22,538 nucleotides of DNA from JAWXTP01 sp044433415. GTDB taxonomy: Bacteria > Bacteroidota > Bacteroidia > Bacteroidales > Rikenellaceae. The notes beneath the pieces were generated by a model, which was given only the letters and a program-made list of their open reading frames with translations, was not told the origin of the DNA and searched no databases. The first letter of the stretch is position 1. Each line of letters opens with the position of its first letter. The stretch spans positions 1-22,538 of the forward strand of contig JAWXTP010000040.1 of the NCBI GenBank assembly GCA_044433415.1. The letters are read 5' to 3'. The position numbers and the translations under genes are program-made. Shown piece by piece: positions 7,530 through 15,156 of the stretch.

Positions 7530-8198
7530 TTTATTTTGAAACTGTTTTTTTGAATCCATCAAAATAGAAAATGCTTTATGTATATCAGCATCGTCTACAA
7601 TAACAGTAAATTCGTTCGTTGTACTAATCACCTCAGAAATATTGATATTATCCCATGCTAATTCTTTAAAAATAAAGTAATAAACACCAGGGTATATACT
7701 GTTCTCTTTAGGCAGCTTAATTGTTATAGAAGACAAACTAGATGTTTTGGCTATTAAAACCTCATCTTTGAAAATATCCTCAACAATATCAACTATAGAC
7801 GCACTGATTACGAGCGTTGTCTCTCCTACACCTTGCGAGAAAGTACAGAAAATGTCACTCATACCTGTTATCTTGTCTAATAATTGAGCTTGCTTTTTGT
7901 ATAACGTAGGGCTATTCACAAACGCAAAATCTAAAAGAGACGACCTAACAATAATATCTCCTATATTCTCAACTATCTTTTTAAATTTCATAGTTGAAAT
8001 TAACTCAAGGCGAGGCACTAATCTATTAAGTGCCATAATTATAGCACCATCATTAACCTCCTTACCTAGCTCCTCTTCGACCTCATCTTTAATTTTACGA
8101 GACAGGGCTGAAAGATTAACAATACCTTCAATTAAAGCACTCTCTAAAAAAGGCTTCTTTTTAATAACCTGCTCAACAACGCTTGGAATTGTAACCAT
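7518..8198 (-). CDS. ACT-domain putative regulator divergent from lysC
   Basis: This 226-residue cytoplasmic protein is conserved in Bacteroidales as far as I recall. The N-terminal third (about 1-70) is helical: TIPSVVEQVIKKKPFLESAL, then a segment with LSALSRKIKDEVEEELGK and the conserved GAIIMALNRL. This could be a winged-helix-like DNA-binding or dimerisation part. The C-terminal part (about 120-220) has two ACT-like repeats, including SSITIKLPKE, VYYFIFKELAWDNINI and SEVISTTNEFTVIVDD. The last stretch closely parallels the MITTSEVAVSITID segment of the aspartate kinase encoded next door. ACT domains bind amino acids, so a lysine- or threonine-responsive regulator of the divergent lysC is the natural inference. 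It has no kinase domain and is not an aspartate kinase, though automatic annotation might label it so. Confidence 0.75.
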   Translation of the reverse strand: MVTIPSVVEQVIKKKPFLESALIEGIVNLSALSRKIKDEVEEELGKEVNDGAIIMALNRLVPRLELISTMKFKKIVENIGDIIVRSSLLDFAFVNSPTLYKKQAQLLDKITGMSDIFCTFSQGVGETTLVISASIVDIVEDIFKDEVLIAKTSSLSSITIKLPKENSIYPGVYYFIFKELAWDNINISEVISTTNEFTVIVDDADIHKAFSILMDSKKQFQNKGNF

Positions 8199-8300
8199 AT
8201 ATTCTATTTATTTAATCGAGTTGTAAAAATCTCCTTTTAGAAAGGATATTAGTAATTCTGTTTATTTTTCAACATTTGCTATAAAAATTGAATAAAAAAA

Positions 8301-8343
8301 GTACAAAAATTTTTATTTTAAACTAAGGTATATATATTTGTAC
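8301..8343. promoter_or_regulatory. Inverted repeat GTACAAA-N29-TTTGTAC, possible operator
   Basis: GTACAAA (8301-8307) and TTTGTAC (8337-8343) are exact reverse complements within the divergent region between the ACT-domain gene and lysC. The right half overlaps a rightward -7-like box TATATTTG (8333-8340). This could be the binding site of the ACT-domain protein, but that link is inference. Confidence 0.35.
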
Positions 8344-8397
8344 ACTTAAAAAAATATTTCACACTATTTATTTGTTCAATTACAGTAATGTATATGA

Positions 8398-8429
8398 CAA
8401 AAATAGTTTTTTTATTTGAAAAAAACAAC
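8398..8429 (-). promoter_or_regulatory. Promoter of the ACT-domain gene, leftward
   Basis: On the minus strand GTTG (8429-8426) precedes TATTTTTG (8405-8398) by 20 nt, close to TTTG / TAnnTTTG. The leader would be about 190 nt, long for this genome. Confidence 0.45.
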
Positions 8430-8458
8430 AAAAAATATTAGTTTTTTTTCAATAACAT

Positions 8459-8466
8459 TAAATTTG
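8459..8466 (+). promoter_or_regulatory. -7 box of the lysC promoter
   Basis: TAAATTTG matches TAnnTTTG and lies 24 nt before the ATG of lysC. No consensus -33 box lies at 19-21 nt upstream, so activation by a protein is conceivable. No lysine-riboswitch-like structure is visible, and the leader is too short for one. Confidence 0.45.
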
Positions 8467-8490
8467 TTTCATTTTTAACAATTAAAATTT

Positions 8491-9792
8491 ATGTATAGCG
8501 TTCTAAAATTTGGTGGTACAAGTGTAGGCTCAGAACAAAATATGAGAATGGTAGCCTCTATAATCCAAGATGAAAAATCTAAGGTTACTGTATTGTCGGC
8601 AATGAGCGGAACAACCGATTATTTAGTAAAAATTTGTAATTCTGCAAAAGCCTCTATAGATTGTACTGAGGAAATAAATTTCCTTGTAGACAAATATACA
8701 ACATGTGTAAACGCCTTAATAACTGATAACAACGAATTAGTTTTACAAAAAGTAAACTCTGTTTTTGAATTTATTGCTACTGAAGTTAAAGATTTCAATG
8801 CTAGCTCTGAGGGCTTAATTTTAGCACAAGGCGAACTTTTAACAACTTTCATTTTCACTTATCATCTTAAGGAGTTAGGTTTAAAAGCTGAGCTTATAAA
8901 CGTTGTTGATTACATGCACACTCTAGAGAATGCACAAGTAGACGTAGCTAGATTAAAAGAAGGATTAAATAATTACATTTCTCAATTCCCTGAAGATACA
9001 TTTTTTGTAACTCAAGGATTTATTTGTAAAAACTACCTTGATCAATTCGATAATTTAGGTCGTGGAGGTAGCGACTACTCTGCTGCTTTAATAGGTGCTG
9101 CAATTAATATCAATGAAGTTCAAATTTGGACAGATATAGATGGTATGCACAACAACGACCCTCGTTATGTTGAAGGTACTTTCCCTATCAGAAAAATGAG
9201 CTATGATGAAGCTGCTGAGTTAGCATACTTTGGTGCTAAGATTCTTCACCCTGCAACTATCCTTCCTTGTAAGGAAAAAGGTATAGACGTAAGATTAAAA
9301 AACACTCTTGACCCTAAAGCTCCTGGTACATTAATTACTACAACAACGGACAGTGACAAAACTTTCCACGCTGTAGCAGCAAAAGATAAAATCACTGTTA
9401 TTCATATTACTTCTGCACGTATGTTAATGGCTTATGGTTTCTTACGTAAAGTATTTGAAGTATTTGAGAAATACAAAACTCCTATAGATATGATTACTAC
9501 TTCTGAGGTAGCTGTATCTATTACTATTGACAATATCTGTTCTCTTGATGCTATTGTGTCGGAACTTGAAGAGTACGGTAAAGTTGTTGTAGAAAAAGAC
9601 AATAGCATCATCTGTGTTGTTGGTCAATTAGGTCAGGAACGCAAAGGTGTTATCTCTCAAGTGCTAACAGGTATTGACGATATTTGTTTAAAAATGATTT
9701 CTTATGGTGCTAGTGACCGTAGCGTTGCTATATTGATTGATTCTAAAGATAAAATCAATGCTCTAAGAGAACTTAACAAACAATTGTTTTAA
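8491..9792 (+). CDS. lysC: Aspartate kinase (monofunctional)
   Basis: This 433-residue enzyme phosphorylates L-aspartate, the first step to diaminopimelate, lysine, threonine and methionine. The amino-acid-kinase domain shows KFGGTS (6-11), the GRGGSD motif (190-195), WTDIDG (213-218) and DPRYV (223-227). Two ACT domains follow from about residue 295 (ITVIHITSARM, then MITTSEVAVSITID). No homoserine dehydrogenase domain is fused, so this is the LysC/ThrA-independent form. The gene is divergent from the ACT-domain protein and precedes lysA, from which it is separated by a hairpin. Feedback by lysine through the ACT domains is a family property; the actual effector is not readable. Confidence 0.95.
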   Translation: MYSVLKFGGTSVGSEQNMRMVASIIQDEKSKVTVLSAMSGTTDYLVKICNSAKASIDCTEEINFLVDKYTTCVNALITDNNELVLQKVNSVFEFIATEVKDFNASSEGLILAQGELLTTFIFTYHLKELGLKAELINVVDYMHTLENAQVDVARLKEGLNNYISQFPEDTFFVTQGFICKNYLDQFDNLGRGGSDYSAALIGAAININEVQIWTDIDGMHNNDPRYVEGTFPIRKMSYDEAAELAYFGAKILHPATILPCKEKGIDVRLKNTLDPKAPGTLITTTTDSDKTFHAVAAKDKITVIHITSARMLMAYGFLRKVFEVFEKYKTPIDMITTSEVAVSITIDNICSLDAIVSELEEYGKVVVEKDNSIICVVGQLGQERKGVISQVLTGIDDICLKMISYGASDRSVAILIDSKDKINALRELNKQLF

Positions 9793-9810
9793 CACTTGCT
9801 TATTTTTTAC

Positions 9811-9818
9811 TAATTTTG
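9811..9818 (+). promoter_or_regulatory. -7-like box before lysA
   Basis: TAATTTTG matches TAnnTTTG and lies between lysC and the hairpin at 9832. No -33 box lies at the right distance. If it is used, the transcript would run straight into the hairpin before reaching lysA. Confidence 0.3.
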
Positions 9819-9831
9819 CAGGATAAATAAT

Positions 9832-9869
9832 GTTCCTAAATGATGTAACAGTTATTTAGGAACTTTTTT
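9832..9869 (+). terminator. Terminator hairpin between lysC and lysA
   Basis: GTTCCTAAAT (9832-9841) pairs perfectly with ATTTAGGAAC (9854-9863), followed by six Ts. It lies 35 nt before the lysA start, so it may end lysC transcripts or limit read-through into lysA. Confidence 0.8.
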
Positions 9870-9903
9870 ATACCAACACCCACATAAATTACATATATAT
9901 ATT

Positions 9904-11073
9904 ATGGCAATAACAATACAAAAACCATCATTAAATGAAATAGAGGGTATGAAAACCCCTTTTTACTATTATGATATGAACCTGCTTCGCCACACTCTTA
10001 AAGTTGTGACTGACGAAGCTAACAAATACGGCTTTATAGTACACTATGCTATCAAAGCAAACAACGAACCCCCTATACTAGAGGAGGTTAACAAATTCGG
10101 ACTAGGCATAGATTGCGTAAGTGGTGAAGAGGTGCGCTGTGCTGTAGAAGCTGGTTTTTCTCCTAACCATATCGTTTATGCTGGTGTAGGTAAAAGCGAT
10201 GATGAAATTAACTATGCACTAGATAACAAAATCTTTTCTTTCAATGTAGAGTCAAGAGAAGAACTTGAGGTTATCAACGAATTAGCAGCTAAAAAAGGCG
10301 TGAAAGCTCGTATAGCTCTACGTATAAATCCTGACGTTGACCCTAAAACTCACCAATACATTTCTACAGGTCTTAAAGACAACAAGTTTGGTATCTCTTA
10401 CGGTGAGATAGACGAGGTATTAGTAAAGCTAGAAACACTAAACAACATAGAGATTATAGGTATACACTTCCACATAGGTTCACAAATTACAAAACTTGAA
10501 GTTTTTGAACAACTATGTGACCGTGTTAACACTATCGCTAGCTGGTTTAGTGACAAGAACATAAAACTTGACCATATTAATGTTGGTGGCGGTTTAGGCA
10601 TAAACTATGAAAACCCTGAAAGCGAACCTGTAGCAGACTTTGAACGTTACTTCAAAATTTTTGGTGACGGTATAAAACTTGCAGAAGGACAAACCTTACA
10701 CTTTGAGCTAGGTCGTTCTATTGTTGCTCAATGCGGTATGCTTGTATCTCGTGTGCTATATAACAAGGTTACAGGCTCTAAAAAGAACTATGTAATTATT
10801 GACGGAAGTATGACAGAACTTATTCGTCCTGCTCTTTATAAAGCTCATCACGCTATAGAAAATATTTCTAAGACTGACGTTACAGAAACAGAAGTTTACA
10901 GTGTTGCAGGTGGTGTTTGTGAGTCCTCAGACGTATTTACTAATGAGATTACGTTACCTGTAACTAGTAGAGGTGATGTTATAGTGCTAAAATCTGCTGG
11001 TGCTTATGGTAGTTCTATGGCTTCTAGGTACAACTTAAGAGCATTACCTGAAAGCTTGTTTTCCGATATATAA
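9904..11073 (+). CDS. lysA: Diaminopimelate decarboxylase
   Basis: This 389-residue PLP enzyme of fold type III converts meso-diaminopimelate to L-lysine. The PLP lysine is K51 in HYAIKANN. The phosphate-binding Gly-rich stretch NVGGGLGINY, the HFHIGSQI motif, ELGRSIVAQCG and the C-terminal CESSDVF (whose Cys completes the partner active site) are all visible. Length and motif order match LysA rather than the related arginine or carboxynorspermidine decarboxylases. Codon use and spacing make it part of the lysine locus with lysC, although a hairpin intervenes. The next gene starts 9 nt after its stop, so the pseudouridine synthase is likely co-transcribed. Confidence 0.95.
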   Translation: MAITIQKPSLNEIEGMKTPFYYYDMNLLRHTLKVVTDEANKYGFIVHYAIKANNEPPILEEVNKFGLGIDCVSGEEVRCAVEAGFSPNHIVYAGVGKSDDEINYALDNKIFSFNVESREELEVINELAAKKGVKARIALRINPDVDPKTHQYISTGLKDNKFGISYGEIDEVLVKLETLNNIEIIGIHFHIGSQITKLEVFEQLCDRVNTIASWFSDKNIKLDHINVGGGLGINYENPESEPVADFERYFKIFGDGIKLAEGQTLHFELGRSIVAQCGMLVSRVLYNKVTGSKKNYVIIDGSMTELIRPALYKAHHAIENISKTDVTETEVYSVAGGVCESSDVFTNEITLPVTSRGDVIVLKSAGAYGSSMASRYNLRALPESLFSDI

Positions 11074-11082
11074 TTTTAAACA

Positions 11083-11772
11083 ATGTTTGATAAAAAGAAT
11101 ATAATTTACGAAGACAATCATCTACTTATAGTTAATAAACCATCGTGTCAGCTTACTCAGGCTGACACTTCTGGTGATTTATCTCTAGAGGATGATTTAA
11201 AAACATTTATAAAAGTACGAGACAACAAGCCTGGTGCTGTATTTTTGGGTGTTGTTCACCGTATAGATAGACCTGTAAGTGGTGTTGTGATTTTTGCGAA
11301 GACTTCAAAGGCTTTAGCTCGTTTGAACAATCTTGTAAAGGAGCGCAAAATAGTAAAACGCTATCTAGCAATTACGGAACGTGCCCCTGAAAATAAAAAG
11401 GGAGTACTAAAACACCACATAGAGAGAAACACCAAAAAGAATCGCTCTTTTGCCTATGACAAGCCTACAGCCAACTCTAAGGAAGCTACACTAGAGTACG
11501 AACTAATAGGAACATCAGACAATTACTTTCTTATCTCTGTAAACCTTATCACTGGTAGACATCATCAAATCCGTTGTCAATTATCAAAGATGGGTTGTCC
11601 TATAAAGGGAGACCTAAAATATGGAGCTAAACGTTCAAACAAAAACGGAGGTATCTCTCTACATGCCTCTTATGTAATCTTTGAACATCCTGTAACTAAG
11701 GAGGAGATAAAAGTTGTTGCCCCTGAACCTACAGATGATAAATTATGGGGACTTCTAAAAACTGGGTTTTAA
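11083..11772 (+). CDS. RluA-family RNA pseudouridine synthase
   Basis: This 229-residue enzyme isomerises uridine to pseudouridine in rRNA or tRNA. The catalytic motif is HRIDRPVSG, with Asp62 as the nucleophile; the more common form is HRLDxxTSG. The NKP motif after YEDNHLLIV and the C-terminal TGRHHQIRCQLS block (RHQIR in most members) are typical. There is no S4 RNA-binding domain at the N-terminus, which fits the short RluA/TruC-like class found in Bacteroidota. The substrate position cannot be told. It lies 9 nt after lysA. The end of the coding region forms one arm of the hairpin at 11747-11806. Confidence 0.9.
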   Translation: MFDKKNIIYEDNHLLIVNKPSCQLTQADTSGDLSLEDDLKTFIKVRDNKPGAVFLGVVHRIDRPVSGVVIFAKTSKALARLNNLVKERKIVKRYLAITERAPENKKGVLKHHIERNTKKNRSFAYDKPTANSKEATLEYELIGTSDNYFLISVNLITGRHHQIRCQLSKMGCPIKGDLKYGAKRSNKNGGISLHASYVIFEHPVTKEEIKVVAPEPTDDKLWGLLKTGF

Positions 11773-11806
11773 CGCTTTCGAATAAAACCAGTTTATAGAA
11801 GTTCCC
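11747..11806 (+). repeat. Gene-end hairpin element GGGAACTTCTAA, copy 2
   Basis: GGGGACTTCTAAAAACTGG (11747-11765) and the following TTTT pair with AAAACCAG (11784-11791) and TATAGAAGTTCCC (11794-11806), with small bulges. The loop carries TCGAATAAAACCA (11778-11790), identical in reverse complement to 7497-7509. The left arm is inside the pseudouridine synthase coding region and spans its stop codon. Confidence 0.7.
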
Positions 11807-11822
11807 ATATGGGAATTTTTTT
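11802..11822 (+). terminator. Short terminator-like hairpin before the aminopeptidase gene
   Basis: TTCCC (11802-11806) pairs with GGGAA (11811-11815) around ATAT and is followed by seven Ts. It overlaps the right arm of the larger hairpin, so the two folds are mutually exclusive. An ATG at 11809 falls inside this hairpin, which argues against its use as a start. Confidence 0.5.
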
Positions 11823-11838
11823 AAAAAGAATTAATATT

Positions 11839-12999
11839 ATGTATAACGAGAATATAGCAGGCGAACTTCGTCTAAGATGGAACAAGATACTAAATCTTAT
11901 GAAGGAACAAAGTGTTGAAGCTCTACTGGTAGCTACTACATCAAATCTATTTTACACTTCCTCAAAGGTTTTTAGTGGTTATACTTATTTTTCAACATCT
12001 AAACAAGAACCTACTTTCTTTGTTAAAAGACCTGTAGGCTTAGAAGGTGAGAATGTAGTATACATACGAAAAGTAGAGGATATAGCAAACTTCATAAGTC
12101 CTTCAGAAAACGTGGCTCTAGAATTAGATACTTTACCTTACGGAGAAGTCACAAGATATGCTAAGGTGTTTGGTGAAGCTAAATTAATAAACGGCTCACA
12201 CATTCTTAGAGTGTCACGTAGCGTAAAGACAGATTACGAACTTAACCTTATACGTCTTTCAGGAGAGAAGCACACAGCTAGTTACGCTGAATTTAAATCT
12301 CTATATCGTCCAAACATAACAGACATAGAATTTTCTATCGAAGCAGAACGCATAATGCGTAAAAATGGCTCTTTAGGACTTTTCAGAATCGCAGGTAGCT
12401 CTATGGAAATATTCTTTGGTAGCGTTATTGTGGGTGAAAATGCTGACAACCCTTCACCTTATGATTTTGCTATGGGTGGCGAAGGACAAAACTCATCTTT
12501 ACCTGTTGGCGCTAATGGCACAACACTTAAAGAAGGGCAAACTATGATGGTTGACTTAGGAGGTAACTTCACTGGTTACATGACAGATATGACTCGCACA
12601 TACTGCCTAGGAGAAGTTTCTGAACTTGCTCGTAAAGCTCACCAAGTCTCTTGTGATATAGCAGCTAAATTTGAAGTCATGGCACAAGAAGGTGTTGCGG
12701 CTTGTGATATGTTCAACATGGCACAACAAACAGCAGAAGAAGCAGGCTTGTCCCAATATTTCATGGGACACAAGCAAAAAGCAGGTTTTGTAGGTCATGG
12801 AGTTGGTATAGAAATTAACGAACTTCCTGTATTAGCACCTAGAAGTAGAGACCTTCTAAAAAAAGGCATGGTTGTAGCCTTAGAGCCTAAATTTGTGATT
12901 CCAGAAGTTGGCGCTGTAGGCATAGAAAACACCTACATCATCACAGAAACTGGAGTAGAAAAGGTTACTAACGCCCCAGAAGCTTTAGAGATATTCTAA
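11839..12999 (+). CDS. M24-family aminopeptidase (Xaa-Pro peptidase-like)
   Basis: This 386-residue enzyme has a creatinase-type N-terminal domain (about 1-145) and a pita-bread metallopeptidase domain. The five metal ligands of the M24 family are visible: two Asp in MVDLGGNFTGYMTDMTRTY, His in GHGVGIEINELP, Glu in ALEPKF and Glu in VGIENTY. It would remove N-terminal residues, probably those before proline, from peptides in the cytoplasm. An in-frame ATG at 11809 would add ten residues, but it lies in a terminator hairpin and the added residues look non-conserved, so 11839 is chosen. Methionine aminopeptidase is unlikely because of the long N-terminal domain. Confidence 0.88.
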   Translation: MYNENIAGELRLRWNKILNLMKEQSVEALLVATTSNLFYTSSKVFSGYTYFSTSKQEPTFFVKRPVGLEGENVVYIRKVEDIANFISPSENVALELDTLPYGEVTRYAKVFGEAKLINGSHILRVSRSVKTDYELNLIRLSGEKHTASYAEFKSLYRPNITDIEFSIEAERIMRKNGSLGLFRIAGSSMEIFFGSVIVGENADNPSPYDFAMGGEGQNSSLPVGANGTTLKEGQTMMVDLGGNFTGYMTDMTRTYCLGEVSELARKAHQVSCDIAAKFEVMAQEGVAACDMFNMAQQTAEEAGLSQYFMGHKQKAGFVGHGVGIEINELPVLAPRSRDLLKKGMVVALEPKFVIPEVGAVGIENTYIITETGVEKVTNAPEALEIF

Positions 13000-13003
13000 C
13001 AAG

Positions 13004-13103
13004 AGACTGAATAATGGTTAATGATTAATTGCGACAAGCGTGGAAAGATTACGTGAAAGATTTCCACGCTTGTCGCATCACCTATCACCTAACACCTACC
13101 TCC
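13004..13103. repeat. Heptamer / GACAAGCG modular element, copy B (hybrid)
   Basis: Directly after the aminopeptidase stop, GACTGAATAAT (shared with copy A) and TAATGAT-type heptamers (13012-13032) lead to the core. GCGACAAGCGTGGAAA (13031-13046) pairs perfectly with TTTCCACGCTTGTCGC (13061-13076). On the right are three units of the other type, ACCTATC, ACCTAAC and ACCTACC (13080-13100). This copy joins the two heptamer types seen separately in copies A and D. Confidence 0.85.
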
Positions 13104-13193
13104 ACTCGCAAAATTACACATTTAACATTTAAACACACCCAACATACCAATACGAAACCTTATTCATAAAATTAATATATATTAATAACTTTT

Positions 13194-13224
13194 TTTGATT
13201 ATTTATTTTTTTTTACTAATTTTA
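13194..13224 (+). promoter_or_regulatory. Promoter of the sulfatase gene
   Basis: TTTG (13194-13197) and TAATTTTA (13217-13224) are 19 nt apart. The -7 box deviates from TAnnTTTG in its last base. The leader would be about 165 nt and contains a 9-bp hairpin at 13275-13301. The stretch 13104-13190 shows nothing else clear. Confidence 0.45.
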
Positions 13225-13274
13225 CGCTCAGATATTACTCTCATACTTACTGAATAATACAAAACACAATACAA

Positions 13275-13301
13275 ACATAGCTATACCTCATGTAGTTATG
13301 T
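13275..13301 (+). other. Hairpin in the long sulfatase 5' leader
   Basis: ACATAGCTA (13275-13283) pairs with TAGTTATGT (13293-13301), nine pairs with one G-U, around a 9-nt loop. It lies about 95 nt before the start codon in a leader unusually long for this window. It may be regulatory or incidental. Confidence 0.35.
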
Positions 13302-13395
13302 TATCTTGGTGTAATTTCAATAAGTATTTATACTAATTATATTTCATTACAAAACAATAGAAACAACAATATTTAACGTAAATAAAAACGAAAAA

Positions 13396-14976
13396 ATGAG
13401 TAAAACAAACAATTTGATTCTTTCTCAGTTAGTACTGGGAATGGCTGCTGTTCCTGCTTTAAGCAATGCCTCACCAAAGGATGCTAAAAAAGAAGAGGCT
13501 AAAAAGCCTATGAACATCATCTATATCATGTCAGACGACCACTCTTTCCAAACAATTAGTGCTTATGACGATGAGTTTATCCAAACGCCAAACCTTGACC
13601 GTATAGCTAACGAAGGTACTCTTTTCACTAGAGGTTTTGTTGCTAACTCTATAAGTGGACCTAGCCGTGCTTGTATGCTTACAGGTAAACATAGCCACAC
13701 TAACGGCTACACTACTAATGGTAAATCAGGATTTGACAATACTCAACAAACTTATCCTAAATTACTTCAAAAAGCTGGTTACGAAACTGCGGTTATTGGT
13801 AAATGGCACATCCCTTCAGCACCTACAGGATTTGATCACTCAGAAATCCTTATCGGTCAAGGTCACTACTACAACTCTACATTTATTGTTAACGGTGACA
13901 CTACAGAAACTGTAGGTTATGCTACAGATATCACTACTGATAAAGCTATCGACTGGATGGAAAACACTAGAGACAAATCTAAACCTTTCTGTCTTCTTTT
14001 ACACCACAAAGCACCTCATAGAACATGGATGCCGGACATTCAAGACTTAGGTAAATTTGATGATGTTACTTTCAGAATTCCTGATACTTTCTATGATGAC
14101 TATGCTGGTCGTCAAGCTGCTGCTGAGCAAGAAATGAGCATACACAAAGATATGGACCTTGTTTATGACCTTAAAATGGCTGACAAAGAAGGCGAAATCA
14201 CTTCTCCTTATGCAAAAGCAGGTCGAGGTCTTATCAATAGATTATCTCCAGAAGACAGAAAAAAATGGGATGCTTACTACGATCCAATTATCGCTGAATA
14301 CAAAGCTGCTAATCTTTCTGGCAATGCGCTTTCTGAGTGGAAATACCAACGTTACATGCGTGATTACATGAGCGTTATCACTTCTCTTGACAGAAACATT
14401 GGTAGAACTTTAGATTATCTTGAAGAAGCAGGTCTACTAGAAAACACTATGATTGTTTACACTTCTGACCAAGGTTTCTACATGGGTGAGCACGCATGGT
14501 TTGACAAACGTTTCATGTATGAAGAATCTTTCCGTACTCCATTAATGGTTCGTTTACCAGGTTACAATGAGGGTGTTGTTGACGAGATGGTTCAAAACAT
14601 TGACTTTGGTCCTACTATCCTTGATTTAGCTGGTCTTGAAACTCCTAGTGATATGCACGGTGTATCTTTCCTTCCTATTCTTAAAGGCGAGAAAGTGAAA
14701 AACTGGAGAACTTCTCTATACTATCACTTCCACGAGTATCCTGCTGAGCACGCTGTTAAAAGACACTATGGTGTACGTACAGAACGTTATAAATTAATTC
14801 ACTTCTATAACGACATTGATGTTTGGGAACTTTATGACTTGAAAAAAGACCCATCAGAAATGAATAACATTTTTGGTAAAAAAGGTACTGAAAAAATTAC
14901 TGCTGAATTAAAAGAAGAGCTTCACAGATTACAAGAACTTTATGACGATCCTATCCGTTTCGAGCATGAGTTTTAA
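13396..14976 (+). CDS. Secreted S1-family sulfatase, Ser-type, probable GlcNAc-6-sulfatase
   Basis: This 526-residue hydrolase has a signal peptide ending near residue 25 (ALSNA). It belongs to the formylglycine-dependent type I sulfatases. The modified residue is Ser87 in SGPSR, followed by ACMLTGKHSHTNG. Metal ligands are IMSDDH at the N-terminus and YTSDQGFYMGEH later, and GKWH is also present. Ser rather than Cys means it depends on anaerobic maturase activity, supplied by the radical-SAM gene at 1495. Overall it resembles the N-acetylglucosamine-6-O-sulfatase subgroup (S1_11, as in Bacteroides thetaiotaomicron), which cleaves 6-sulfate from mucin or glycosaminoglycan GlcNAc. That subfamily and substrate are inferred from resemblance; the sulfatase call is firm. 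A hexosaminidase for the next step lies at 20511. It acts in the periplasm or outside. Confidence 0.9.
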   Translation: MSKTNNLILSQLVLGMAAVPALSNASPKDAKKEEAKKPMNIIYIMSDDHSFQTISAYDDEFIQTPNLDRIANEGTLFTRGFVANSISGPSRACMLTGKHSHTNGYTTNGKSGFDNTQQTYPKLLQKAGYETAVIGKWHIPSAPTGFDHSEILIGQGHYYNSTFIVNGDTTETVGYATDITTDKAIDWMENTRDKSKPFCLLLHHKAPHRTWMPDIQDLGKFDDVTFRIPDTFYDDYAGRQAAAEQEMSIHKDMDLVYDLKMADKEGEITSPYAKAGRGLINRLSPEDRKKWDAYYDPIIAEYKAANLSGNALSEWKYQRYMRDYMSVITSLDRNIGRTLDYLEEAGLLENTMIVYTSDQGFYMGEHAWFDKRFMYEESFRTPLMVRLPGYNEGVVDEMVQNIDFGPTILDLAGLETPSDMHGVSFLPILKGEKVKNWRTSLYYHFHEYPAEHAVKRHYGVRTERYKLIHFYNDIDVWELYDLKKDPSEMNNIFGKKGTEKITAELKEELHRLQELYDDPIRFEHEF

Positions 14977-14993
14977 TCTAACTGATATATACT

Positions 14994-15036
14994 AAAAAAC
15001 AACCCACGTTACGCCATGTAACGTGGGTTGTTTTTT
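14994..15036 (+). terminator. Intrinsic terminator of the sulfatase gene
   Basis: A 19-bp perfect stem (14994-15012 with 15018-15036) with loop GCCAT ends in six Ts. The A-tract on the left could also serve leftward transcription. Element C starts at the last T. Confidence 0.93.
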
Positions 15037-15086
15037 AATGTTTAATGATGAATGATTAATGATGAATCACGACAAGCGACTAAATA
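15036..15086 (+). repeat. Heptamer / GACAAGCG modular element, copy C (half element)
   Basis: Five consecutive 7-nt units, TAATGTT, TAATGAT, GAATGAT, TAATGAT and GAATCAC (15036-15070), lead directly into GACAAGCGACTAAATA (15071-15086). The right half is missing. It begins in the T-tract of the sulfatase terminator. From 15087 to about 15156 the sequence is very AT-rich and shows no feature. Confidence 0.8.
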
Positions 15087-15156
15087 TTGCTATATGACAA
15101 AAATCAAATAACACAATTTTTAGAAATCATTTTAATTTTTGTTTTATAATATTTTT

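Noticed and set aside
8467..8490. Lysine riboswitch before lysC
   Set aside because: The leader after the -7 box is too short and no long conserved structure is visible.
9830..9859. Nine-codon leader peptide in the lysC-lysA hairpin
   Set aside because: It has no lysine codons, so a classic attenuation peptide is not supported.
11809..11838. Upstream ATG for the M24 aminopeptidase
   Set aside because: It lies inside a terminator-like hairpin and adds ten residues that do not look conserved.
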